A stretch of DNA of 60,215 nt. Origin: a candidate division WOR-3 bacterium. GTDB taxonomy: Bacteria > Hydrothermota > Hydrothermia > Hydrothermales > JAJRUZ01. The notes beneath the pieces are model-generated. The model did no database searches, had not been told where the DNA came from, and saw only the letters and a list, made by a program, of their open reading frames with translations. Shown piece after piece: positions 1 through 8,367 of the stretch. Positions within the stretch are counted from its first letter, which is position 1. Each line of letters opens with the position of its first letter. The position numbers and the translations under genes were made by a program. The stretch covers positions 1 through 60,215 of the forward strand of contig JBDRZL010000012.1 in the NCBI GenBank assembly GCA_039803925.1, given 5' to 3'.

Positions 1-296
1 AGGTATTTTAATCCTTCATAGTTCATTATCTCATCACGGACATTATCTCCATAAGATATTCTTTCAGGTCTTACCGTTATTTTTATCTTACTCTTTCCCA
101 TTCCCTCTCCTGTCCCGCCAAAAATTTTGCATTCTTCCTCTCTTAATTTTTTTATATCCTCTTCTGCCCTAATTGCCCGCCACCACCATCGCATCATGCC
201 CTTGAATTCTGAAGGTCTAAGTTCTGGAGTTCTCCCATCACCCCCTGCCATAAACATCGGAGTTATAACCCTACATTTTAAAATTAACTTATACAT
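1..296 (-). CDS. cmr1: Cmr1-like CRISPR RAMP protein, 5' part only (cut by window edge)
   Basis: The N-terminal 98 residues of a repeat-associated mysterious protein (RAMP, Cas7-like) are visible. They start MYKLILKCRVITPMF and carry the Cmr1 signature ELRPSEFKGMMRWWWRA at about residues 25-41. Cmr1 is a subunit of the type III-B (Cmr) RNA-guided effector complex, located near the 3' end of the crRNA. The ATG overlaps the last 8 bases of the upstream cas3'' gene, so the two are probably translated together. The rest of the gene lies beyond base 1. Family assignment is good from the motif; whether a full Cmr complex follows cannot be seen. Confidence 0.8.
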   Translation of the reverse strand, partial: MYKLILKCRVITPMFMAGGDGRTPELRPSEFKGMMRWWWRAIRAEEDIKKLREEECKIFGGTGEGMGKSKIKITVRPERISYGDNVRDEIMNYEGLKY

Positions 297-1014
297 TTAT
301 GCCTCCCAAAAACAGTTTCTTATTCTCCACATATTCTTCTATCTTCTCCACCATCAACCAGCCTCCGTAAAAATCATTTCCCTCCTTTTCCTGATACTCC
401 TTTCTTTCAGAGGCAGCTGAAATATCGCAAAGTTTAAGTAGATGATGAGCTAATGCTACCTGCATCCTTCTTTGATGCTGTTCCAATAAGCCACAACCCC
501 TTGACCATTTCCTTAAGCCCCTTGCCATCTCTTTTAAGTCATTAATGATAAGATTCTTTGCCTCATCTGGAAATAAATTATTATCTAACTTAGAGGTCTC
601 TTCATGCCAGATTATATTTCCTTCGTAATCAACTATATCCTCCAATATAGCCTGCACATCGGGTCTTTCAATATTGTCTCCAAGAAGCCCACTATCTGTA
701 TGATGAATGGCTACTGCAAAGCTAAGAGGTTCCCTTATATTTACAGGGAGAATTTTATAAAGGAGGGCTGCACCAATAGGTGCATGGGAAGGCAATTTTT
801 TATTAGTCCCTAAGTTTTCCTGCCATTTGTAGGTGAGTTTTCCGAGGTCATGAAAGAAAATCATTTTCATAAAGGCTTCTTCTAAATGGTTATGCGGAAT
901 AACTCTTGAAATTGTAGTTTTAAACAGAGGATAAACAAGGCGAAATCTTTCCTCACACCTTTGAATATGCTCTATATAGTTTTCCCCTGGAGCACTAAAT
1001 AAAATACCCGGCAT
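289..1014 (-). CDS. cas3'': CRISPR-associated HD nuclease Cas3''
   Basis: A stand-alone HD-family nuclease of about 241 residues. The sequence shows the ordered HD ligands: His in YIEHI, the His-Asp pair in FHDLGK, His in HAPIGA and the double His in AIHHTD. In type I CRISPR systems this domain degrades target DNA together with the Cas3' helicase; here the two are separate genes, as is usual in subtype I-A. I chose the ATG giving MPGILFSAPGE because homologous HD domains begin close to this point; it overlaps the end of cas3' by 20 bases. An upstream TTG at 1056 would add 14 residues unlike the family. The gene sits in one operon with cas3' and the cmr1-like gene. Confidence 0.85.
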   Translation of the reverse strand: MPGILFSAPGENYIEHIQRCEERFRLVYPLFKTTISRVIPHNHLEEAFMKMIFFHDLGKLTYKWQENLGTNKKLPSHAPIGAALLYKILPVNIREPLSFAVAIHHTDSGLLGDNIERPDVQAILEDIVDYEGNIIWHEETSKLDNNLFPDEAKNLIINDLKEMARGLRKWSRGCGLLEQHQRRMQVALAHHLLKLCDISAASERKEYQEKEGNDFYGGWLMVEKIEEYVENKKLFLGGINV

Positions 1015-2644
1015 CAGGCACCACCCCTTTAAGCTCATCATAATAATCACTTTCAAGGAGATAATAACTGAAAGGTGATATATCTTTTTTCTTATCTTTT
1101 TTCTTATCTTTTACCTCTTGAATCTCTAAACCCTTTTCTTGGTCAAAATTAATCTTATATTTTAAAACTCCATCCTTTAATAGTCTCCATCCAACTCTAA
1201 AGTCTACACTTATGGAATTATCCCTAATGTTTGTTTTATTAATTGCATCCTTAATCCTTTCTTCTTTTTTTCGCCCTTCACCTATTGAAAGGTTAACAAC
1301 TACAAGGGTAATGGGTTTTCCCTCTCTAACCTGTATATTTGAAGGTTTAGAATCAGCATATAGAACACACTCATACAAGTCAATCAGGGTATCCCTTGCC
1401 TCATAATCATTTGCCTTGTAATCAAGGGTAGCATCAACAAAGGAGCAAACCTCGTTAAAGTTTTTGATATTGAAATTGCTATTATTTTGTAACCACTCGC
1501 TGGTCTTTTCTAAATGCTCTTTTTTGTATGGTAAATGCCCATTATCATCTTCAACATGGAAGATAATCATCTCTCCCTTTTCTCCTTCATATCTTGCGCA
1601 TCTTCCAGCCCTCTGCACAAGTGAATCTGCTGGAGCTAATTCTGTAAGCAAAAGCTCTGCCGAAAAATCTATGCCTGCTTCAAGCACCTGAGTTGAGACT
1701 ACTATGCCAGTTCCTTCTGGTTTTATAATTTTTCCGTCTTCTCTATGGGGCATAAGAGAAAGTGCCCTTGTTTCGTGTTTTTCTCTATCTTTTCTTGTAA
1801 ACTGCGAATGAAGCAAGACTATCTCATTCTCCTCTAAATCAAGTCTCTTTTTAATTTCTTCATAAACCTTTTGAGCTCTACTTACCTGATTTAAAATTAT
1901 CAGTGTCTTTTTGGATTTTATTTTTTGTAAGAGTTCATCTGAAAAATTCACTTCATTGCCTCTGACAAGAGGCTCTTCGCATAGGGTTATCTTTAGAGTT
2001 GAGTTTAAATCTATCTTCCCGATAATCTTCCTGCCTTCATCTATGTCAATATTTTCAAAAAGGCTATCCTCTAAGCTTTTAGGCATAGTAGCAGTCATAA
2101 CTATGAAGGGAATATTACTTTTATGGAGTATCTCCATCAGGGCTCGCATTATGGCAAAGGTAAACTCATCTCTATACATATGAGCTTCATCAAATACCAC
2201 CAGAGATGAGGCAATGGCACCAGCAGGCACATCAATATGTCTGCCTACCTGATGGCTTGACCTTGCAAAACCATAAAGAAACTGGTCAAGGGTTGTTACA
2301 ACTATGTCTGCTATGAAAAAAGGTGAGTTGGGGAGGTCTCCATGCTGAACTTCAACTGTGATGTGGGGCGAAATTCTTTCTGCATACTTTTTGATCCTCT
2401 GAGCAATACTATTTACAAGCACCCTCATGGGTAAGACATAAATCAGCCTTGGAGCGATGAAAAAGTTTTTATCAATAAATTGAGATAAAAATGGAGCAAG
2501 AACTGCTTCTGTTTTACCTGAACCAGTGGAAGCCCTGATTAAGAGTGGAAATTCATTTTTATTGATTTTCTCCCATAATTCTTTTTGAAAATAACGGCAT
2601 TTAAAATTAAAAAAATTAATATAAAAATTATTTACTTCTTCCAT
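995..2644 (-). CDS. cas3': CRISPR-associated helicase Cas3'
   Basis: A 549-residue superfamily 2 DNA helicase without an HD domain. Motif I is STGSGKTEA near residue 40, the Walker B box is VVFDEAHMY, motif III is VMTATMP, and motif VI is QRAGRCAR near residue 345, preceded by STQVLEAGID, which is typical of Cas3. It unwinds target DNA recruited by a Cascade-like complex. It is the first gene of the operon, with a good promoter just upstream. Residues near the C-terminus contain a Lys-rich stretch (DKKKDKKKD). No Shine-Dalgarno site is obvious before the ATG. The nuclease partner follows immediately as a separate gene. Confidence 0.9.
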   Translation of the reverse strand: MEEVNNFYINFFNFKCRYFQKELWEKINKNEFPLLIRASTGSGKTEAVLAPFLSQFIDKNFFIAPRLIYVLPMRVLVNSIAQRIKKYAERISPHITVEVQHGDLPNSPFFIADIVVTTLDQFLYGFARSSHQVGRHIDVPAGAIASSLVVFDEAHMYRDEFTFAIMRALMEILHKSNIPFIVMTATMPKSLEDSLFENIDIDEGRKIIGKIDLNSTLKITLCEEPLVRGNEVNFSDELLQKIKSKKTLIILNQVSRAQKVYEEIKKRLDLEENEIVLLHSQFTRKDREKHETRALSLMPHREDGKIIKPEGTGIVVSTQVLEAGIDFSAELLLTELAPADSLVQRAGRCARYEGEKGEMIIFHVEDDNGHLPYKKEHLEKTSEWLQNNSNFNIKNFNEVCSFVDATLDYKANDYEARDTLIDLYECVLYADSKPSNIQVREGKPITLVVVNLSIGEGRKKEERIKDAINKTNIRDNSISVDFRVGWRLLKDGVLKYKINFDQEKGLEIQEVKDKKKDKKKDISPFSYYLLESDYYDELKGVVPDAGYFI

Positions 2645-2667
2645 TAGTATCTTTATTCTATATTTTT

Positions 2668-2697
2668 ATTATAAGTAATTAATAACTAATGAGTCAA
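2668..2697 (-). promoter_or_regulatory. Sigma70-like promoter of the cas3' operon
   Basis: On the minus strand TTGACT (2692-2697) is separated by 18 bases from TATAAT (2668-2673), which lies 23 bases before the cas3' ATG. Both boxes are near consensus. It is the only visible promoter for the CRISPR genes in this window. Confidence 0.65.
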
Positions 2698-2760
2698 TAT
2701 TTTATAAGTGATTTAAAAATTTATGTTTTCAAAACCTTTATAATACTTTATAATAAAATT

Positions 2761-3201
2761 ATGAAGTTTTTATATCAGAGACTTATGATAAAAACAAGTA
2801 TATTCTACTTTCTTGCAGGAACATTGATTGGTTTTTTTATGTTCCTTGGTTACAATTTTGAAAATTTTTCCTTCTTTTTTAAACTTAGAGAAGTCCACGC
2901 ACATCTACTTTTTCTTGGATTTGTTATTCAGATGATAATGGGAGTTGGCTTATGGATGTTTCCAAGAAAAACACCACAGGAACCAGAAGAGAGAGTCAAA
3001 TTATACAGAAAGGAAGAAAAACAGGGGCTTTCTCTCTACTTTCTTTTCAATTCTGGAACAGTATTGAGAAGTATTTTTGAAGGATTCATTCAATATAAAA
3101 ATTTTTATTACCTTGCTCTTTCAGGCGTAATACTCCTCGTTTTATCCATATTTTACTTTTTTCTTTTAATTTTACCAAGAATAAGAAAACCCGGTAAATA
3201 A
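2761..3201 (+). CDS. Small haem-copper oxidase subunit I-like membrane protein
   Basis: A 146-residue protein with about four hydrophobic segments. The second segment begins with REVHAHLLFLGFV and ends in MFPR, resembling the HxH haem-ligand helix of cbb3-type oxidase subunit I and NnrS-like haem proteins. It is far too short to be an oxidase; related short proteins are annotated only as uncharacterised subunit I-like. It may bind haem and sense or handle a redox ligand. I chose the ATG at 2761, 6 bases after a TATAAT box (2749-2754), over an upstream ATG at 2689 that would add 24 unlike residues. It is followed 40 bases later by a Cys-tailed MarR regulator, which suggests a shared redox role. 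Confidence 0.6.
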   Translation: MKFLYQRLMIKTSIFYFLAGTLIGFFMFLGYNFENFSFFFKLREVHAHLLFLGFVIQMIMGVGLWMFPRKTPQEPEERVKLYRKEEKQGLSLYFLFNSGTVLRSIFEGFIQYKNFYYLALSGVILLVLSIFYFFLLILPRIRKPGK

Positions 3202-3241
3202 TTTATCTTATAATTAGAAATCCTAAAAATGAGGTGAAAAT

Positions 3242-3841
3242 ATGACAAATTTAAATGAGCTTGATACAAAAATCATATATATATTTGAAAAGATAACGAA
3301 CCTATCAAAGGTTTTATTCTGGAATATATCAAAGGAAACAGGTATATCACCTCTTGGAATTCAGGTAATATTATTTCTTGCTGAAAATCCAGCAGAAAGA
3401 GCCTTACCATCTTTTATATCCGAGGAACTGGGAGTAACAAGAGCTACACTTTCTGAAGCTCTAAAAACATTAATTAAAAAGGAATTAATAAAAGAGGAGA
3501 AAAGTAAAAAGGATAAGAGATACAAATTTTTAAAACTTACAGAAAGGGGAGAAAAAGTTTTAAATAAAATTCTCTCAGGTTACAGAGGCGAAATATCAAA
3601 GGGATTAAAAGCATTAAAATTAAGGGATAAAAGAGAACTTTATACTCTTTTACTAAAAATAATTTCAGAATTTCAAGATAAAAACGTTATAAGAATTTCA
3701 AGGATGTGCATTAACTGCGCAAATTTTGTAAAAAATGCCTTTCCTGACCCTGTTAAAAAACATTTATGTAAACTTACAGGCAAAAAACTTTCTGATTATG
3801 ATATAAAAGTTAAGTGTGATTACAGTAAACCTATTTTTTAG
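3242..3841 (+). CDS. MarR-family regulator with a four-cysteine C-terminal tail
   Basis: A 199-residue winged-helix regulator. The wHTH core spans roughly residues 30-110, with a recognition helix near [13 protein letters not shown] and a wing ending in [12 protein letters not shown]. After the dimerisation helices, residues 150-199 hold cysteines at 156, 159, 176 and 192 (C-x2-C-x16-C-x15-C), a spacing that could bind Zn or an Fe-S cluster or form disulphides. A clear GAGGTGAAA ribosome site precedes the ATG. The 3' end overlaps the convergent msrAB gene by 11 bases. Location between a haem-like protein and a methionine sulphoxide reductase makes redox or oxygen sensing a reasonable inference, but the target genes are not shown. 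Confidence 0.75.
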   Translation: MTNLNELDTKIIYIFEKITNLSKVLFWNISKETGISPLGIQVILFLAENPAERALPSFISEELGVTRATLSEALKTLIKKELIKEEKSKKDKRYKFLKLTERGEKVLNKILSGYRGEISKGLKALKLRDKRELYTLLLKIISEFQDKNVIRISRMCINCANFVKNAFPDPVKKHLCKLTGKKLSDYDIKVKCDYSKPIF

Positions 3842-4841
3842 TCTTTTCAAAAATTTTTTTATATTCACCGTAGCCTTCTTTTTCTAAATCTTCAAGGGGA
3901 ATAAACCTTAAAGATGCTGAATTTATGCAGTATCTTAATCCAGTTGGTGCAGGACCATCATCAAATAAGTGTCCAAGATGGGAATCCCCGTGTTTGGACC
4001 TTACTTCAACCCTGACCATATTATGGGATGTATCAATTTTATAAATTAAATTATCCTCCTCAAGAGGTTTTGTAAAGGAAGGCCATCCACATCCAGAATC
4101 AAATTGATCAAGACTTGAAAACAAAACTTCGCCTGAAACAATATCAACATAAATACCAGGTCTATCATTTTTATAATATTCATTTTCAAAGGGTTTTTCA
4201 GTATAGTTTTCCTGTGTTACCTTATACTGAAGTTCTGTTAATTTTTTCTTTAATTCTTCCTTTGAGGGTTTTTTGTATCTCGGGTCTTTTTTGTATTTCA
4301 AGTTTTTTAACTTTTCTCTCCAAACATTCCATATAAATTTCTCTCTACCTGAAAAGTATTTGTAAAAACAGTATCTAATCGGTTCTTTCTTATAAAAATC
4401 CTGATGATAATCCTCTGCCTTATAAAATTTTTCAAATTTTTTTATTTCAGTAACAATTGGATTTTCAAAAATACCGGATTTTTCAAGTAATTCCTTTGAT
4501 TTTTCAGCAAGGAATTTCTGTTCCTCATCATGATAAAAAATTGCTGTTTTATACTGCTCTCCTCTATCTGCAAACTGCCCTTCAGGATCAGTGGGGTCTA
4601 TATGAGACCAGAAAACTTCTAATAAATCCTGATATGAAATTTTCTCTGGATCATAGATAACCTGAACCGCTTCATAATGACCTGTTTTACCAGATGAAAC
4701 CTCTTCATAGGTGGGATTTTCCTTTTGACCACCTGTATAACCTGAAATAACATCAATAACACCTTCAATTTTATGGAAGGCTTCTTCCATACACCAGAAA
4801 CATCCACCTGCAAAGGTGGCTAATTTAAATTTTTTTTCCAC
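3831..4841 (-). CDS. msrAB: Bifunctional methionine sulphoxide reductase MsrA-MsrB
   Basis: A fusion repairing both epimers of methionine sulphoxide. The MsrA half starts with [11 protein letters not shown] and GYTGG; the MsrB half carries DSGCGWPSF and the catalytic [11 protein letters not shown]. The usual first zinc Cys pair of MsrB is replaced by DIVSGEVLF, as in zinc-free forms. I chose a GTG start because a strong AGGAGG lies 7 bases upstream and because the promoter below would start the message at about 4919. The longer reading frame from 4955 would add a hydrophobic leader ([12 protein letters not shown]) but begins inside the promoter. The protein is therefore probably cytoplasmic, about 336 residues. 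Confidence 0.88.
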   Translation of the reverse strand: MEKKFKLATFAGGCFWCMEEAFHKIEGVIDVISGYTGGQKENPTYEEVSSGKTGHYEAVQVIYDPEKISYQDLLEVFWSHIDPTDPEGQFADRGEQYKTAIFYHDEEQKFLAEKSKELLEKSGIFENPIVTEIKKFEKFYKAEDYHQDFYKKEPIRYCFYKYFSGREKFIWNVWREKLKNLKYKKDPRYKKPSKEELKKKLTELQYKVTQENYTEKPFENEYYKNDRPGIYVDIVSGEVLFSSLDQFDSGCGWPSFTKPLEEDNLIYKIDTSHNMVRVEVRSKHGDSHLGHLFDDGPAPTGLRYCINSASLRFIPLEDLEKEGYGEYKKIFEKTKK

Positions 4842-4926
4842 AGAATCTCCTCCTTTTATACTTTCTTTATCTTTTAAAAAAATTAACAAAATCAGAAAAT
4901 AAAAAAATTCCATTTTTATATTTAAT

Positions 4927-4955
4927 ATAATATTCTTTCGAAGAATTTTTTTCAA
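4927..4955 (-). promoter_or_regulatory. Promoter of msrAB
   Basis: Minus strand TTGAAA (4950-4955), 17-base spacer, TATTAT (4927-4932). Predicted start of transcription is near 4919, leaving about 78 bases of leader before the GTG start. This excludes the ATG at 4955 as the start codon. Confidence 0.6.
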
Positions 4956-4974
4956 CTTTGAAACTTATAAAAAT

Positions 4975-5003
4975 TTGTATTTTAAAGGTTAAAAGTTTAT
5001 AAT
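4975..5003 (+). promoter_or_regulatory. Promoter of tRNA-Pro
   Basis: TTGTAT (4975-4980), 17-base spacer, TATAAT (4998-5003), predicted transcription start about 13 bases before the mature tRNA. It is back-to-back with the msrAB promoter. Confidence 0.6.
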
Positions 5004-5022
5004 TAATTTAATGGAAGTTCTG

Positions 5023-5097
5023 CGGGGCGTAGCGCAGTCCGGATAGCGCGCCTGGCTTGGGACCAGGAGGTCCGCGGTTCAAATCCGCGCGCCCCGA
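5023..5097 (+). tRNA. tRNA-Pro (anticodon UGG)
   Basis: A complete cloverleaf: acceptor stem CGGGGCG/CGCCCCG, with the C1 start typical of bacterial tRNA-Pro; anticodon stem CCTGG/CCAGG around loop CTTGGGA; T-arm with GGTTCAAATCC. The discriminator is A and CCA is not encoded. It is very GC-rich against an AT-rich background. Confidence 0.95.
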
Positions 5098-5162
5098 TTA
5101 TATGAATTCCCTAATTCCACCAAATAACCAAGAATCATTAAAATTTCCAAAATAAATTCTGC

Positions 5163-5191
5163 TTGAAATTTCATAAAATTAATTTTATAAT
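5163..5191 (+). promoter_or_regulatory. Promoter of the large FAD/Fe-S oxidoreductase
   Basis: TTGAAA (5163-5168), 17-base spacer, TATAAT (5186-5191). A palindrome (5195-5208) covers the expected transcription start. The gene's ATG is at 5239 behind an AGGAGGGG ribosome site. Confidence 0.65.
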
Positions 5192-5194
5192 ATA

Positions 5195-5208
5195 TTAAGT
5201 ATACTAAA
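5195..5208. promoter_or_regulatory. Candidate operator palindrome at the transcription start
   Basis: TTAAGTATACTAAA is an inverted repeat with a perfect AGTATACT core, placed just after the -10 box where a repressor would block initiation. A related half-site, TTTAGTAT, overlaps the -35 region of the downstream DtxR-like gene (about 8314-8321). Regulator and ligand are inferred, not shown. Confidence 0.35.
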
Positions 5209-5238
5209 CTTTTTTAAATAAACTTAAAAGGAGGGGAA

Positions 5239-8200
5239 ATGAAAACCTTACAAAAAAAATATTTACCAATAATAAAAAAATTTAAAAATAGGGTTTCCTT
5301 TGATAAAATTGAAAGGAAGCTTTATTCCCATGATATTGCTTCTCTACCCTCACTTATTAAAAAAATATTTAAAAATCCAATTGCTGACCTTGTGGTTCAA
5401 CCTGAAAATGAAGAAGAAATAGTCTTCCTTGTAAAATGGGCTAAGGAAAATAATATTCCAGTTGTTCCAAGAGGAAAAGCAACTTCAGGGTATGGAGGAG
5501 TAATTCCAATCAAAAGAGGAATTGTAATTGATTTTTACAGAATGAAAAAAATTATTAATATAGACCCAGAAAAGGAACTTGTAACCTGCCAGCCAGGAAT
5601 TACCTGGGAACAGCTTGATAAAGAACTTTTAAAACATGGATTAACTTTAAGACTTTATCCAACAAGTTACCCTTCTTCAACAGTTGGTGGATGGTTTGCT
5701 CAAGGAGGTGCTGGAATTGGTAGTTATGAATACGGATATTTTGGAGAAAATGTTAAAGCCATTAAAGCAATATTACCAGACGGAACCGTCAAAAAAATTG
5801 AGGATGATGAACTTGATTTATTCTATGAAGCAGAAGGAACGACCGGAATAATAACTGAGATTACTTTAAAAGTAAAACCTTATGAAGAAATTGAAGTAAA
5901 TGCCTTTGCGACACCTGATATAGAGAAACTTAAAAGCTTTATTGAAGAAATTATAAAAATGGATTTAAAAATCTGGTCATTAAGTTTTATAAATCCAAGG
6001 ATGGCTGAACTTAAAAATAAAGCACCTTTAAATGAACACAAAAAGGAAGAAAAAATTCTCTTACCTGCTGCATACATTCTTACAATAGCCTACAGAAAAA
6101 AGGACAAAGAAGAAGTTTTAAATAATCTTAAAAGTTTAGCAAACAAGTATGAAATTAAAATTTTAAGTGAAGAAATAGCAAGGCATGAATGGGAAAATAG
6201 ATTTAAAATAATGGTTATCAAGAGACTGGGACCATCCCTTGTTCCCTCTGAATTTATAATACCTCTTGAAAATTTGGATAAATGTCTAAAAGAAATAGAA
6301 AGTAAAATTAATAAAAAAGTTGTAAAAGAAGCTGTAATTATTAAAAATGGAAAATACGGAAAACCTGAAGTGGTTGTGCTTGGCTTTATTCCAAGTGATG
6401 AAAGAAAATTCAGTTATAACTTTGTTTTCGGACTTGTTTTAACAATTTTAAAAATTGCAGAAAAATATGGAGGAAGACCCTATTCAACAGGACTTTATTT
6501 CTCAAAAAAGGCTAAAAAAATTTTAGGTGAAGATAAAGTTAAGAAACTCAGAAAATTTAAAATTGAAAAAGATCCTAAAAATCTCTTCAATCCAGGAAAA
6601 GTAATAACTGATGGATTTATGAGCAAAATTTTAACACTTTCTGAAATATTTGAACCCTTTATAAGACCTTTTGGAAATTATGTAACTTTAAGAATTGGGG
6701 AAAAACCTGACAGAGACATAAGGGGAATACCAGCTGATATTGCTTTCTTCTCATATGTGTGTTCTCAATGCGGATACTGTGTTGAAGACTGCACACAATT
6801 TTATGGAAGAGGATGGGAAAGCCAGAGTCCAAGGGGAAAATGGTTCTTCTTAAGAGAATTTATTGAAGGCAGAGAAAATTTTAACCAAAAAATGGTTGAC
6901 TCCTTTCTTGCCTGCACTACCTGTGAGAGATGTAATTTAAGATGTTCAGCCAATCTTCCAATTGAAGAATCCTGGATGGAATTAAGGGGAAAACTTGTAG
7001 ATGAAGAAAAGAAAATGACTTTTCCTCCCTTTGAAATGATGGCTCAAGCTTTATCAAAAGAAGGAAATATATGGGCTGGTTATAGAAAAAATAGAGCAGA
7101 ATGGTTCCCTCAAGATCTCAAAGAAAAGTATTACAAAAAGGAAAAAGCACCTTATGTTTATTTTGCAGGTTGCACTGCAAGTTATGTGGAACAGGACATA
7201 GGTATAGGAACTGTAAGGCTTCTTGATTCAGCTGGAATTGACTTTACATATTTGGGAGACGAAGAGAATTGCTGTGCAACACCAATGCTTGTAGCTGGTA
7301 AATGGGATCTTTTTAAAGAAACAATGAAAAAAAATATTAAAGCTGTAAAAGATAGAGAGGCAAAATTTGTTATAACCTCTTGCCCCGCCTGTGATATGAT
7401 GTGGAGAAAAGTTTATCCAGAATGGGCTAAAAAACTCGGAATTGAATACGACATTAAAGTAAAACATTATAGTGAAGTAATAACTGAAAAAATTAAAAAA
7501 GGAGAGTTTAAATTTGAAAAATCTAAAGATGAAAAAATTAAAGTGACTTTCCATGATTCCTGTCACATAGGAAGGGCATCGGGAATTTATGAAGAACCAA
7601 GAGAGTTAATAAAGGCAAATCCAAATGTGGAATTTGTTGAGATGAAACATAATAGAGAAAACTCCCTTTGCTGCGGTTCAGTTCTCACTCTTATAAAAGA
7701 ACCAGATGTTGCAGCAGAAATTGGTGACACAAGATTAAAAGAAGCAATTGAAGCAGGTGCACAAAAAGTTCTTGCCCTCTGTCCCTGCTGTGAATTTCAG
7801 TTAAGAGTAACTAAAGAGAAAAAAAATTTACCTCTTGAAATTGTTGACCTTGCAAGATTTACAGCTGAAAGTCTTGGTTATGAATTACCTGATCCCAATC
7901 AAGAAGTTAAAAGAGGATGGGCAGTTTTTGAAAAGATGATAAAACTAATGACACCAGAGGGTTTTGCTAATCTAATGGAAGAAATGTTTCCTGATATCTT
8001 AAAAGCAATGCCACTTGGAATGGGGAAAATAATGAAATTTATGGGAAAAATTCCAATTACTCTTTATGCTATGAAACCTATGTTTCCTATTCTCTTTCCT
8101 ATTCTTATGCCAGTAATTATGCCTAAGGTTATGCCAAGAATGCTTGAACTTGTTAAAGAAAAAATAGATATGCCAGATTACATGGAAGAACAGATGCCCG

Positions 8201-8298
8201 AGCTTATGCCTAAAATTGTAGATAATTTAATGCCCCATATGCTAAAAGATGTTATACCAATTGTTTCTGATCCACTTATTGAATATTTAAAGAATTAA
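5239..8298 (+). CDS. Large FAD-linked oxidase / Fe-S oxidoreductase fusion (GlcD-GlcF/HdrD-like) with Met-Pro tail
   Basis: A 1019-residue protein joining a flavin oxidase and an Fe-S/CCG module, like D-lactate or glycolate dehydrogenases. Residues about 45-220 are an FAD_binding_4 (PCMH) domain with VPRGKATSGYGG and YPSSTVGGW; about 230-460 the FAD-linked oxidase C domain. Ferredoxin-type Cys groups follow (CSQCGYCVEDC near 507, CTTCERCNLRC near 560). Two cysteine-rich CCG domains use ENCCAT, CPACD, DSCHIG, CCGS and CPCC. The last 120 residues contain 20 Met and eight Met-Pro pairs, an unusual amphipathic tail. AGGAGGGG lies directly before the ATG. Substrate (2-hydroxy acid) is inferred from family. 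Confidence 0.82.
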   Translation: MKTLQKKYLPIIKKFKNRVSFDKIERKLYSHDIASLPSLIKKIFKNPIADLVVQPENEEEIVFLVKWAKENNIPVVPRGKATSGYGGVIPIKRGIVIDFYRMKKIINIDPEKELVTCQPGITWEQLDKELLKHGLTLRLYPTSYPSSTVGGWFAQGGAGIGSYEYGYFGENVKAIKAILPDGTVKKIEDDELDLFYEAEGTTGIITEITLKVKPYEEIEVNAFATPDIEKLKSFIEEIIKMDLKIWSLSFINPRMAELKNKAPLNEHKKEEKILLPAAYILTIAYRKKDKEEVLNNLKSLANKYEIKILSEEIARHEWENRFKIMVIKRLGPSLVPSEFIIPLENLDKCLKEIESKINKKVVKEAVIIKNGKYGKPEVVVLGFIPSDERKFSYNFVFGLVLTILKIAEKYGGRPYSTGLYFSKKAKKILGEDKVKKLRKFKIEKDPKNLFNPGKVITDGFMSKILTLSEIFEPFIRPFGNYVTLRIGEKPDRDIRGIPADIAFFSYVCSQCGYCVEDCTQFYGRGWESQSPRGKWFFLREFIEGRENFNQKMVDSFLACTTCERCNLRCSANLPIEESWMELRGKLVDEEKKMTFPPFEMMAQALSKEGNIWAGYRKNRAEWFPQDLKEKYYKKEKAPYVYFAGCTASYVEQDIGIGTVRLLDSAGIDFTYLGDEENCCATPMLVAGKWDLFKETMKKNIKAVKDREAKFVITSCPACDMMWRKVYPEWAKKLGIEYDIKVKHYSEVITEKIKKGEFKFEKSKDEKIKVTFHDSCHIGRASGIYEEPRELIKANPNVEFVEMKHNRENSLCCGSVLTLIKEPDVAAEIGDTRLKEAIEAGAQKVLALCPCCEFQLRVTKEKKNLPLEIVDLARFTAESLGYELPDPNQEVKRGWAVFEKMIKLMTPEGFANLMEEMFPDILKAMPLGMGKIMKFMGKIPITLYAMKPMFPILFPILMPVIMPKVMPRMLELVKEKIDMPDYMEEQMPELMPKIVDNLMPHMLKDVIPIVSDPLIEYLKN

Positions 8299-8320
8299 AA
8301 ATTATTTGATTTTTTTAGTA

Positions 8321-8348
8321 TTGATATTTTAAAATTTTGAATTATAAT
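8321..8348 (+). promoter_or_regulatory. Promoter of the DtxR-like gene
   Basis: TTGATA (8321-8326), 16-base spacer, TATAAT (8343-8348), 20 bases before the ATG, which has an AAGGAGGGG ribosome site in between. TTTAGTAT overlaps the -35 box. Confidence 0.5.
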
Positions 8349-8367
8349 AATTAAGGAGGGGAATATA

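Noticed and set aside
127-420. Plus-strand frame of 97 residues
   Set aside because: It is the shadow of the minus-strand cmr1-like and cas3'' genes, with low-complexity composition and no family match.
4842-4955. N-terminal hydrophobic extension of MsrAB (possible signal peptide)
   Set aside because: The strong ribosome site and GTG at 4841, together with a promoter whose start lies near 4919, make the upstream ATG codons non-functional.
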